Source: Mytilus galloprovincialis (taxonomy: Eukaryota; Mollusca; Bivalvia; Mytilida; Mytilidae). Taken from it: 64,000 bases of DNA. The stretch spans positions 113,268,517 through 113,332,516 of the forward strand of contig NC_134839.1 in the NCBI RefSeq assembly GCF_965363235.1, in the 5' to 3' direction. Below, one piece after another: positions 11,577-22,501 of this stretch. Below the pieces are notes generated by a model. The model saw nothing but the letters and a program-made list of their open reading frames with translations, was not told the origin of the DNA and searched no databases. Within the stretch, counting starts at the first letter, position 1; each line of letters begins with the position of its first letter. The position numbers and the translations under genes were made by a program.

Positions 11577-12028
11577 GTTGTGAACATTAACCTTTGTCAC
11601 AGGTCAAATGTTTATCAATCAATTCAAATAACCCTGGACACATTAACGGTAAGAATACTTGTTGTATTGTAAAAATCTACAATCAACAATTATAGTCAAA
11701 TTTATACTTTAATTATTTATTTATACATTTTAATTAATTTTGTTTATCTATATATTGCCTATTTTTAATTATTTACTTAATTAATTATTTATTCATTTTT
11801 TTTCTTCTATTTTACAAACTATTTTATTTACGACGTCTTTTTGCAAATGCTCTGTCATCAACTATCATGTTAGAGGGATACGTCGTTATGTAGAAGTCCC
11901 TATGGGTTTATTATTAAAAGTAATTGTTTGCCATAATATTATGTAAAATAATATATCTTCTTGTCTAATATAGACAGATTGTGAACCTAAGTCACTTGTC
12001 AAATATGCATCACCTGGATAGAACAGCG
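11577..12028 (+). other. Tandem pair of exon-like cassettes
   Basis: Two related blocks each have an AG acceptor-like edge, an open stretch and the same CG|GTAAGAAT donor-like edge. Block A is 11577-11648 (72 nt, VVNINLCHRSNVYQSIQITL...) and block B is 11978-12028 (51 nt, IVNLSHLSNMHHLDRTA). Both are phase 0 and open, and the downstream flanks are also related (CAACAATTAT, ATTTATTTAT). This could be a duplicated small exon of an unseen gene, or a ~400-bp non-coding tandem duplication. Confidence 0.35.
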
Positions 12029-12790
12029 GTAAGAATGTCTGTAGTAGTGAAAAAGAGCTGATTCAACAATTATGTCTTTACACGTACGTACGTCATTTAT
12101 TTATTTATTCATTAGTCAATTAATTAAATTCATTTTTTTTTTATTTTTTTTAAATACTGTAACTGTACAAATAAAAATACAGAGTTAATGTCTTGTGTCT
12201 GTCTTTATGTGGAATTTCAATGGTTCATTATAAATGTTCTACAAAAATTTGATGTAGCTTGTCATGTAATTGTCGATATCTAAGATGATACTTACACGTA
12301 TCAATTATTCAGTTATTTTAAACAGAAATTCCAAACATTATTTTGAGAAAGAATCAACTTATAAAGAGTAAATATGAGGATGTATATTTTTTATATTACT
12401 TCCATGGTACGATAAATATCCAACAGTCTATCTATAAGTGTGAGACATGCACAGATAATAATTAAGAAAGTCGGTAATATTTTGAAGATTGTCAACGTAT
12501 GAAGTATTTACATTTTTTTGATAATACCGACAATGAATTTTTGGTCTCGGTGTGATATTATCATCACAACAATGAGATATTCTGTTGTACATAGCCCCTT
12601 TGACCATACATAGGTTATTAAGATGTTCTAAATGTAGCAACACATCAATCAATATGTCTAATACTCCCACTCATCTATTATTTTGTAATAATAATGACAA
12701 ATTTGGACAATTAAAAAGTGTTCAATTGTTCAATATGTAGGAATAAAACAAGTTTTTTTTGTATGTGTGTATGTGTTGGGGAAAAAAGGG

Positions 12791-12880
12791 GGTGGGGATA
12801 ATTGTGCTATGGTTCTATAAGTATAAACGACAGAGGGTGGGGTAATTGTGCTATGGTTCTATAAGTATAAACGACAGACA
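12791..12880. repeat. Direct duplication of ~45 bp
   Basis: AATTGTGCTATGGTTCTATA plus AGTATAAACGACAGA occurs twice in succession, separated by a GGGTGGGG spacer. Confidence 0.85.
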
Positions 12881-12989
12881 GATAGATAACACTCAATCAA
12901 CAGAAAACTCAAGTTTTTACCACAAAACTCATCAAGATAATATTCTTTATTTCAAAGGTAAACAGTTTAGAGGTATATGTACTATAACT

Positions 12990-13202
12990 TTAAGGGACGA
13001 TATCAAAAGATCGATGTAGGATAAAAAACTTAAATCAAATAGTTTGGGTGGGTGGGGGGTGGGGGGGGGGTAAAATTCTGCAAGTTTTGTATATCTAAAA
13101 TCGATTTTTACATATATTAAAGAGGTGGGTGGTGGGGTCAGTGAAAAAACTATGTGAATTAAGTTTTTTATCCTACATTGAACTTTTGATGTCGTCCCTA
13201 AA
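12990..13202. mobile_element. Foldback MITE (213 bp) with G-quadruplex-forming loop
   Basis: The left arm TTAAGGGACGATATCAAAAG (continuing to TAAAAAACTTAA, ~43 bp) is matched by a right inverted arm TTAAGTTTTTTATCCTACAT ... TTTTGATGTCGTCCCTAA. The loop holds GGGTGGGTGGGGGGTGGGG followed by more G (13046-13070), and a second GGGTGGTGGGG run. Non-autonomous. The superfamily is not determined. Confidence 0.75.
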
Positions 13203-13295
13203 TAAACTCATCATAGATACCAGGACCAAATTTTGTATATACGCCAGACGCGCGTTTCGTCTACAAAAGACTCATCAGTTAAATGTAGTCTTTAT
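13203..13295 (+). repeat. Mussel-type dispersed repeat with CGCGCGTTTCGTCTACA core
   Basis: Contains ACTCATCATAGATACCAGGA, then CCAGACGCGCGTTTCGTCTA and AAAGACTCATCAG. Close copies are at 62885-62965 (plus) and 54235-54330 (minus); diverged ones are at 52148-52286, 52498-52637 and 55255-55325. Confidence 0.75.
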
Positions 13296-13679
13296 ACGAT
13301 TTTAAACAATTTTGAAGCATGGTACATATAAAATAATTTAATATTATCTTGATGCATGATATTAATTAGTACAACGAAATCAATTCTTGTAGTATGCTAT
13401 AAACTTCCAACATTGACGAATGCTTCCGGCAATATGTAAATACTTTCCAATATAATTAATGTATAAACCAAACATATCGTATAAGTTAACATACTGATTG
13501 ATTTCTACAGACGATATAAGGTTTGTACACGTTTAGTAATTTCTTTCATATTTTATAATCCGAAGCTAAAATTAGGCCCTTTGAACAGAATACTTTTACT
13601 CATGACTAGCAAACACCTCTCTCAGTATTGTCATATACTAAGCAATGAATGATCCCGGAATAGAGGCATAGGTAAATGA

Positions 13680-14480
13680 TTATAACCTTAAAGTTGAGAA
13701 TGGAAATGGGGAATGTGCCAAAGAGACAACAACCCGACCATAGAAAAAAACAACAGCAGAAGGTCACCAACAGGTCTTCAATGTAGCGAGAAATTCCCGC
13801 ACCCGGAGGCGTCCTTCAGCTGGCCCCTAAACAAATATATACTAGTTCAGTGATAATGAACGCCATACTAATTTCCAAATTGTACACAAGAAACTAAAAT
13901 TAAAATAATACAAGACTAACAAAGGCCAGAGGCTCCTGACTTGGGACAGGCGCAAAAATGCGGCGGAGTTAAACATGTTTGTGAGATCTCAACCCTCCCC
14001 CTATACCTCTAGCCAATGTAGAAAAGTAAACGCATAACAATACGCACATTAAAATTCAGTTCAAGAGAAGTCCGAGTCTGATGTCAGAAGATGTAACCAA
14101 AGAAGATAAACAAAATGACAATAATACATAAATAACAACAGACTACTAGCAGTTAACTGACATGCCAGCTCCAGACTTCAATTAAATTGACTAAAAGATT
14201 ATGATTTCATCATATGAACATCAGGCACAATCATACCCGTTAGGGGTTTAGTATCATACCATCATAACATATATGCGAAGAACATAACCCGTGTCATGCC
14301 AACAACTGGTTTTTTAATAAATGTGTTTAGTTCCGATACAAAGACCCTATAAGTGAATCAATATTAACGCCAAAATATGCAATCTTTAATGACCTGATGT
14401 AACAGTATCGTAACTATATCCCTTCTTAATAAGTCTATTCAAAGGTTTTGTAAGTTTTTGAGGTGAATACTGACACCTTT
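13680..14480. repeat. Long dispersed mussel-type repeat
   Basis: The block CGGAGGCGTCCTTCAGCTGG ... GCCAGAGGCTCCTGACTTGG ... GAGATCTCAACCCTCCCCCT recurs nearly unchanged at 35945-36180. The later part (ACCCGTTAGGGGTTTAGTAT, CCCGTGTCATGCCAACAACT) recurs in reverse at 58285-58385, and the start resembles 8402-8520. No protein is recognised; it could be a non-autonomous element. Confidence 0.7.
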
Positions 14481-15222
14481 GTGCCCATCTATAACGATAA
14501 AACCTTTCACTACTTCCGGATTACTCAGTCTCTTCTTCTTTGGAGTGTTTGTAAACAATTTTTCTTTTAAGTTTGATGACTTATGGTTCTCTTTTGTTTT
14601 CCCTTAGCTACGTTTTCCCCTTTTGTTTTGTCTTTTTATTGCGCTTCGTATTTTGACCATATTTATATAATTATTTGCGTCTAGAAATGGGTAAAAAGTG
14701 CTGGTTCAAAACTAATGTTTACGACTGAGATGAATATTTCATATTTCTATTGCAATTTTCCATTCACTCAGTGTAATAATTCCAGGAGTGCGTACATTTT
14801 GAAGCACATATATCCTATTTGTTACGATGTTCCGATTGAAGCGTTTCTGGCTATAATGCCTTCATAGCATCCCGTATTGACCCGGTTTCAAAATAAAGTG
14901 TCTTTTTGATTATTAATATTTCCTTGGACTAGTGATTGGTTAGTAGATATTCTTTAATTGTGCGTTTTAGTTTTATGACAGTGTCATATGGTTTAAATGT
15001 GCACTCTGATAGGGGATTGGTGTTGAGGGACACGAAAACATGACGCTTATAGGTGGAAAAGACTTTTTGTATATTGGAAACGTGATACTTCGACATACAT
15101 CCATAACCTTATTTGACACTTTAAAATTGGTGTCAAAGTACCAAAGTCTCGATATACTGATTAAAGACACAAATACTATATAACTTACTACTGATCAATA
15201 GACTAATAGACATTTGCGGAAA
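14481..15222. other. Intergenic
   Basis: No gene recognised. The flank of the next element is ...TTTGCGGAAA. Confidence 0.4.
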
Positions 15223-17702
15223 CCACGGTGGGTATGGTTGTCCTGCGAGAGAACGTAGGGTGCTGGTGGGTCCTGATTCTGTGCTGGTGGGTTTGTTTAC
15301 ATTGTATCAGAACGGCAATAAAACGACTGTTTTGTTGCTTAATTTTTCTCTGATGCGTCATAAGTACCATGCAAAGTATATTACAACAATATAAAATTGC
15401 AAAAGTCGTGCAAGTTCGTTAAACGGAATTGTCCTGACGATGTGCTGGTGATAAGAAAAACGGTCCTGGTTCTGTGCTCCTATGTCCTGGTTCTGTGCCT
15501 TTATATTTTAGTTAAAAGTGGCAAATATTCAGTCAAGATCATTGATGCTGTACTGTTATTGACTACTAGTAATTAACTGTTGTCTGCTTTCTTGAAATTG
15601 ACATTGTTATGAATCTGTTTACTGTTATTATGAGAGAAAAAAAAAACCTATTTTTTATTCTTTTTATAATTAACTGTGATTTTATTTATTGGCCTGTTAA
15701 TGGAACCCTTCTTGCCCCCTTTTAAGATAAGAAAATATGTTTACGATTTTCGGGATTACGATCATTTTGCAAGATCGCCAAAATACGTTGTAATTTATAC
15801 AATACTTATATAAAGTAGATGATGTTGTATGTTTGTTGTCAATGGACAAATTTCCATAAGAAACCAAAGAAAGTATGTGTTAACAACCATACGTCATTGT
15901 ACGACCTTCAACAATAACCCATAAAATAAAAATGTAAAAGATTTTGTATAAAAATGGAGAGCAAAAATATAGAAGAAAGGACTTTCTGAGCGTTTGAATC
16001 ATATGTCTTTAGCAGCTTAAAACACATTTGTTTGTGAAAAATTGAGTGATGACTATAAGAATGACAATAGTATTGCGGGTTTGTTTGTTTGGTTTTTTTT
16101 GGGTGGATGGGGGATAAGTTAGAGCGAGGTTACAGTGAAAGTGTTAAGCTTGGAATAGTTTCCCGTAAGATTTAAAAGTTGTATTTTAAAAGAAAAATGT
16201 ATCTTACAGCTATTAAGAATTACTTGCTGTATCTGTAAGATTTTTTCAACATATTTTTTTTGTCTGAACGGTTATCAGGTATTTTTTTTTCAAAGTTCGA
16301 TAGAACACTAAAAAAATCACTATTTTATGAAAGGGCAGACTAGAATATGTCAGAGAATATGTCAGAGAATGAAGACGAGATAACCTAGAGAACATTAACA
16401 AAACTAAGATTTCTTAGCTTTTTCATTTCAAAATTCCAAAATAAATAAATATTTTTGATAAAGAATTACAGGGGAGGAAGTGAACAATGTGTCCTCCTTT
16501 TCTATATTTAAATATTTTTATGAATAAAAAATCAAATGTGCCTTAACTATGATTGAAAATGAGTAAATGGAAAAACTACCAAACTAAAATACATTTTTAT
16601 TTTAATATTGGTAATATCACTAAGCTTTTAAGTTTTGTGTGTCAAACACACCATCTCTGTAGTAATGACTCCTTATTAAGATATTTCACATCTCCATTTT
16701 TTTCTGCATTTTTTTATATTGTGAATTCTTAGTATTATTATATTAAAATGTAGACTTAATTTATATTTAAAAAAACTGAATCTAAAGCCAGATAAATCAA
16801 ACATTTTTGTTTCTATCTATCCGTTTTCAGGACTTTAACAATCAACGTAACACGCCTGGAAAGTAAAATACGTACTCGGCTGTCTGTAATCGACCATTTT
16901 TAGACACCCTCCTAAAAAACAAGCCGGGGTGGGGGTTCAGAGATGCAAATTAAGTACTTAGATCAATATTTTATATTTTCGTGTATGGTTTATCACCCCC
17001 TCCTGTGGCCTGTCAATTACGAAAATGTGCAAACTGCAATAGTATCAAAACAGCACAGACAATGAATAATAGAGATATAATTTTGTACATATACATGTAT
17101 CAAGGGGAAACTTCTTGCAAAGCATTATTATTTATAGTTCATTATTGTATTTAGTAGAAAAAGAGAATTTGGTGAAAATAAAATCACTATTTTTGTAGAA
17201 AATTCACAGACCTTTGTACAGAAATTTTTGTTATGTTTAGCATGGGATCAACACAAGGGTACATTATCCTTAAAAATCTATTTAAAAGTATTTGAAACTA
17301 ACGTTTGCTTTGTTAATTGTGCCTTCAATTTCAAAAATTAAAATATCTCGTAACTTCATACTACCAATTGAGTATAAAACAAGTAAATAAGTTTAAAAAA
17401 GAAATTCTTAGATTAAACACCTAGATTTAACTTTAAAAAGTCATAACAGTTTAAAACAATACAAATCTACACACACAAATAACTGGCTTAATTTCAACTG
17501 ATTTTCAACCCGAATCACTATAAGAGCATATATAAGCTCAACTGTGTCGAGGGATCGCGTGAGGTTCATTTATTGTCTTGGCGTCCGTATTACAATGACC
17601 AAATGTTACCAAATGATTTTTTCAAGAGTGAATCTAGGAAAAACAATATTCATCAACAAACCAGACCACTGTCTGTTAAAATGTATTCGAGTTTTTAGTT
17701 AC

Positions 17703-17962
17703 AGCCGATTCCATTGAGTATGTAGGCAAATGTTATATCTTTGGTTAGCTTGCTTGTTAGCTAAACCGTGAAGTCATTGTTAGGTAAGGTCTATACCCTC
17801 CTTTCGAATTAGCCTGGTCCTACAGACAGAAAGATGTGTCATTTGTCGGACTAGTCTACTCTTAAAGTAGGGTAGTTTACATAACCTAACAATGACTTTT
17901 CTGTTCAGCAAGCAAGATAACCAAAGATATTCCCTTTGTCTACACACTCATTGAAATCGGCT
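17703..17962. mobile_element. Nested foldback MITE, ~260 bp
   Basis: Long imperfect hairpin. AGCCGATTCCATTGAGTATG and ATATCTTTGGTTAGCTTGCT on the left are matched in reverse by AAGCAAGATAACCAAAGATA and CTCATTGAAATCGGCT on the right. The inner pair GTCATTGTTAGGT / ACCTAACAATGAC continues the stem. No coding capacity. Confidence 0.75.
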
Positions 17963-18654
17963 TTAATATTGCAAATGTTCAAGCAATTAGGGCAAAACTT
18001 ACCGAGTAAAAAAAATCAAAATGTCTATCACCTTGCACATTTCAGAAAATTCAGATCAGATAACGAAACTGGGTCCAGCAACATTTATAAGCAATTTAAG
18101 ATTTTGACCCTCACAGTTTCCATTCACCACAAATATTCTCGTTACAACGAATCAAATACCAGTTGCAGCCTTTTGTTTATCTATTAATATATGTATACGG
18201 ATAAAGTTATGAAAGGCAGCAGGGTCACCAGGGTGAGGAGTCCATGTCATCTGAAATAAATGCTAAGCATAGATCTAGAAAGCGGCAGATAATCATGGCA
18301 TTAAAAAAACTCTCTTCTTTTCGACTTTTTTCGAACAAATTGACACATAAAATGAATTATATAGTATTATGGAATTTTTAACTTGTGTTCAATTCATTGG
18401 TTACACCTTTTACTAGGATAACAGTCCTGTCAAGTATGAGCTGGGTAAAATATTTCAGAAAAGAAGATGGAAATGTGAAAGTTTCTGTGCGTCAGGTGCA
18501 ACAGCATACGAACAGCTAACATGTCTCGTCAGGGTGGAAGCTAAAAGGTCCACGAAAATTTGATTTAAAACCTTTATTCGTTCCAACAAAGATATTGTGA
18601 TTTTGTTGAGGATTTAACCATCTACGACAACAAAATTTCTTTTTTTTTAGAATT

Positions 18655-18934
18655 TACAGCTCTTCTATAAATATATGCAAAGCAAACCATTGATTAAATT
18701 GCTTGCTATGATTGTTTGGATGTTTGTAAACGACAGGTAAGTAGTCTGTTTACTATATACTACAATTTATTTGGAAAATAAACATTAACTTCAATTCCTG
18801 TCAGTTTGTATTTGTCCAATCAAATCCCAGTATGTATTGAAACTCCACCTACCTATTGTTTGAAAACATCCAAGCAACCATAGCAAGCAAGTCAATCAAA
18901 GTTTTTTTTTGCATGCTTTTATAGAAGAGCTGTA
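18655..18934. mobile_element. Nested mariner-like MITE, ~280 bp, TA ends
   Basis: The TIRs read CAGCTCTTCTATAAATATAT on the left and, inverted, GCTTTTATAGAAGAGCTG on the right, extending ~70 bp with CATCCAAACAATCATAGCAA-like inner pairing. Both ends abut TA, consistent with a TA target duplication of Tc1/mariner type. No ORF. Confidence 0.7.
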
Positions 18935-20514
18935 CTATATAATGCAAGGAAGCGTTTAAGTCTTTCGCCAAAAAATACTATCAATTTCTTTTTGTCCTAT
19001 GTAAACTTACGTACCATTTCCTTCCATTCATGATCATTAAATTGAACTGTAAAATATTGCTTGGTACCTTCTTAATTCCTTTATGAGTCTTATGTAAACA
19101 TAATTATGACAATAACTGTTGTGAGAACAAGATTCACTGCACACTTTTAAAGTTCTGCTTCATCAAACATTAAAATGTGAACTTAAGTTTTGAGACTTTT
19201 TTAATCTACACGATTGGGATTTTTGTATATGAGAACATGGTTTATCTATTAGTTGAAAATGCGGCTTTGAACTAGCTTTCAGTACCTGTAAGCATTCGTT
19301 ATTCAATAATGTGTGTCTTTGTGTTATTATTTTGTGTAATAAATTGTTGTGTTGGTACACCACTGTAACAATGAAGGAGGAAATGATGAGGGTTGGTTGG
19401 GTGGAAGTGGGGAGGGGTATGCGGAGCGCTAACAAACATGTCTATGCGGCATTGGCTTTGATCATTGTTGAAGCATCAATGTAAGGGGCATTTAAAATAT
19501 CTTAATAAAACTATTCTTATTTTAGATACTATATATTGTTATCTGATATTGGACGAAAGATGTTGCCCTTTTATGTAATTATTTAATACAAGTTACGATC
19601 ATTTCAAAACACATATTAAACAGCCAAATGGATGCACAAGAGCTAAAATAGGAGTCATAGATCCTATTGACAACAATTATCTGCCCAATTTTATTGATTT
19701 TTTAACATTTGTTTCAAATATGACCAACTTCTTATCCAAAATCACCAGCACCGTATCAGGACCCACCAGCACAATGACAGGACCCACCAGCACAGTATCA
19801 GGACATGAATAAATTTAGAAAATGCTAAATGTCAATAAATTGCAATGTTTTTTCACAAAATAGTTTTGTCGCGTGGATTGCAGTATAGAAAGCGGACTCT
19901 ATGAGCATTTTTGTTTTATTTTTTCAGTTCGAGATTTTCTGAAAATGAGCATTTCTGTGTTACGCTTACTGAAATAGTTTAGAGGGTCAACTTTTTAATG
20001 GTTTACATATGAACCCATAAGAAACAAAATTGAAAAATCTCAACCGTTTTCTTCCATTTTTTATGAGTGAAAACGTCAAAAATCATTATTTTCGTCTTTG
20101 TTTACATTTTTTCATTGATCACCAGCACCCGTCAGGACCAAATCACCAGCACAGTACGTTCTCTCGCAGGACAACCATACCCACCGTGGAAACTGTCATA
20201 CACCTACAATTAGGATTACAGGTAGCATTTAAATCTTGGGCTTTCTCAAAGTATAAATATAAACAGTCGATTCAAAACACTATGACGATAGTGATGTTTT
20301 TCTGTAGTTGAACAACGATTTTTTTTCTAATATATTTGCATCAATGTGTGAACATTAATAATTGTATACGGTGTTATCCAGGTTGAAAATGCACTAACTG
20401 TACGAAGTATGATAGAATAAACTATTGAGTTTTGTAAATTGCATTTCTAAATGTGGCCTTCTGATGAGTTGAGACTTTTTGAACTAATTTTTATAGCTCG
20501 TTCTTATGTTGTAC

Positions 20515-20880
20515 TGCTACACCACTCTCCTGGGCTAGGGGAGGGTTGGGATCCCGCTTACATGTTTTACCCGCTACATTCTGCATGCATGTGCCTGTCC
20601 TAAATCAGGAGCCTGTAATTCAATGGTTGTCGTTTGTTGTTATGTTACATACTAGTATTTGTTTTTCGTTCATTTTTTGTACATGGATAAGGCCGGTAGT
20701 TTTCTCGTTTGAATTGTTTTACATTTGTCATTTCGGGGCCTGTTACAGCTGACTATGCGGTATAGGCTTTGGTCATTATTGAAGGCCGTATGGTGACCTA
20801 TAGTTGTTAATTTCTGTGTCATTTGGTCTCTATTGGAGAGTTGTCTCATTGACAATCATTCCACTTTTTTTATATAACTA
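20515..20880 (-). repeat. Dispersed mussel-type repeat, reverse orientation
   Basis: CTGACTATGCGGTATAGGCT, GTGACCTATAGTTGTTAATT and GAGTTGTCTCATTGACAATC are the reverse of 'GCCAATGAGACAACT...AACTATAGGTCA'. That sequence also occurs at 35875-35945, 41265-41350, 47020-47105 (reverse), 48212-48262, 49305-49340 and 57940-58075. Confidence 0.75.
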
Positions 20881-22501
20881 TTTTCAAAATAAACTTAACA
20901 TGAGACATACAAACAAATCGCAATTGTCGTTGCAGTAGCCAGATTGGGACAATTGCTGAAAAAAGTCAATCATATTGGCATGTTTATTCTAAGACATACA
21001 TACATTTTTTCTTTTATTCTGTTTTAAAGAGAATGAGGAAATACAGCAGACGGGTGGTTTTGAGCTATTTATTCTTCATGAAATTTCACTTGCCGTTCGA
21101 TATATTTTCAAAATCTTTCATTTTTCATGAAGAAGACAAAACCTTTTTCTACGTTATTGGTTTCAATAGAAAAAAAAATCACAACTTTTCGGAAATACAA
21201 TTTAGAATATTCGCCTTTCTCAGTTGAAATGTACGAATTATTGGTGTACTAAAATAGTTAAAACCTTATCTATATATTTCAACATGAGCATTAACACCTG
21301 TTCCGGGACTGACGCTATTTTCATGGAATTGTAATATAGAGTGCACAGACGACGCAGCGTTAGATCCAGCCATTTTCAAAAGTAGATTCCAACTCAGGAT
21401 AAAAAGGGGGAGGGTCCAACCATTTGTCCCCATTCAAAAGCATTGATCGTCAACAAGGGGTGTTCCAACCGGAACAGCCCGGGATCTCTTGTATTTTGTA
21501 TCAGTATTTTTTTTATTTTGTATTTTGAGATGACCCTTTGTTTTTTATCACCTGTAATCGTAAGTCTAAAGTGTAATCCTAGGTATAGACCTAGTTTCCG
21601 CAAATGTCTTATAATCGCAAATGGGTCAGTACTGTTATCTTATAGACCATAGTTTTGGTAATTCATGTCATTGAAGTATCATAGATAACTCATCCACCGT
21701 AATATAATTTAACTGGATATAGGATAACTGAAAAGTGTCGTTTTTTTTTTCTTTACACGGAGCTTTGAATCATATCCATTCAATTCTATTGGACAGCATT
21801 AATAAATCTATTCGGAACGTTAATGAAATCTGTTCGTAAAGGTATAGTTCCAGTATAAAATATATTTTAATGAAATTTCTAAGGAAAGCATAAACAACGC
21901 CCAGACTAATGTTATTTTGAAGCATCATTGCCACTAAAGAAGTCAGCCCTTGGCTAGTTAACACATTTTGATTTTTATATTACCATGTGTATTTTGATAA
22001 CATTATTTTTATAAAATATAAAGATGGCATTGCAATAGGAAGTGTTGGTCACTCTCAACTGAAAATGTTTAAAGCAAGATATATGTTATATTTGATCATG
22101 TTTTCTTACCTTGTGTCTCCCTACCAAATTACGAAGTTCTCTGAACTTATAGAGAACATTTTATTCAATTGTCTTTCCTTTTGAGAGCTATTGTTATATA
22201 TTGGTCTTGAAAATATAAACTTTATAGAACTTTATTTGATTTGGAATACTAAATCTTACCATAGCTTTGACATTGAATAGTTTTGATTTGTTCTAACATC
22301 CTGAGTCCGGTGAAACCGTCAAACCACGTTACGAGAATATCTCTTTAAGGGATCGAAATTGATCATTTTATGAAAATTTAACAAAGAATTGAACCACCAA
22401 AGAAATAATACTTGAACAAACACCTCCTTCAGATATTCACATTACATATTCTTGCGTATGAAGTTAAGTTCTCGGCCAGTAAGGTTTGCTTTGTGTTTGT
22501 G
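20881..22501. other. Intergenic up to the minisatellite
   Basis: No gene recognised. 21365-21490 is a decayed relative of the MITE at 58524-58673 (shared GATCCAGCCATTTT, CATTCAAAAGCATTGATCG and GGGGTGTTCCAAC wording). Confidence 0.45.
21365..21490 (-). mobile_element. Decayed copy of the CAGTGGCGGATCCAG MITE
   Basis: Retains GATCCAGCCATTTT, a G-rich stretch, CCCCATTCAAAAGCATTGAT and GGGGTGTTCCAACCGGAAC, in the same order as the reverse complement of the fresher copy at 58524-58673. The terminal repeat is eroded. Confidence 0.55.

Larger units (their letters stand above)
15223..20189. mobile_element. ~5-kb terminal-inverted-repeat element, apparently non-autonomous
   Basis: The first 35 bp (from CCACGGTGGGTATGGTTGTC to GAACGTA) are matched perfectly in reverse at the right end (20155-20189). 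Subterminal regions on both sides carry many copies of CACCAGCAC / GTGCTGGTG and GGTCCTG: left near 15260-15295 and 15440-15500, right near 19745-19805 and 20120-20153. Such motifs usually bind the transposase. The flanks give AAA on both sides (or GGAAA if the terminal GG belongs to the target), so the target duplication is 3-5 bp. The AT-rich interior holds no recognisable transposase, and two MITEs are nested in it. The superfamily is not assigned. Confidence 0.75.

Noticed and set aside
12428..12670. 80-codon minus-strand ORF with five cysteines
   Set aside because: Looks protein-like in composition, but there is no signal peptide, splice support or known motif. Left uncalled.
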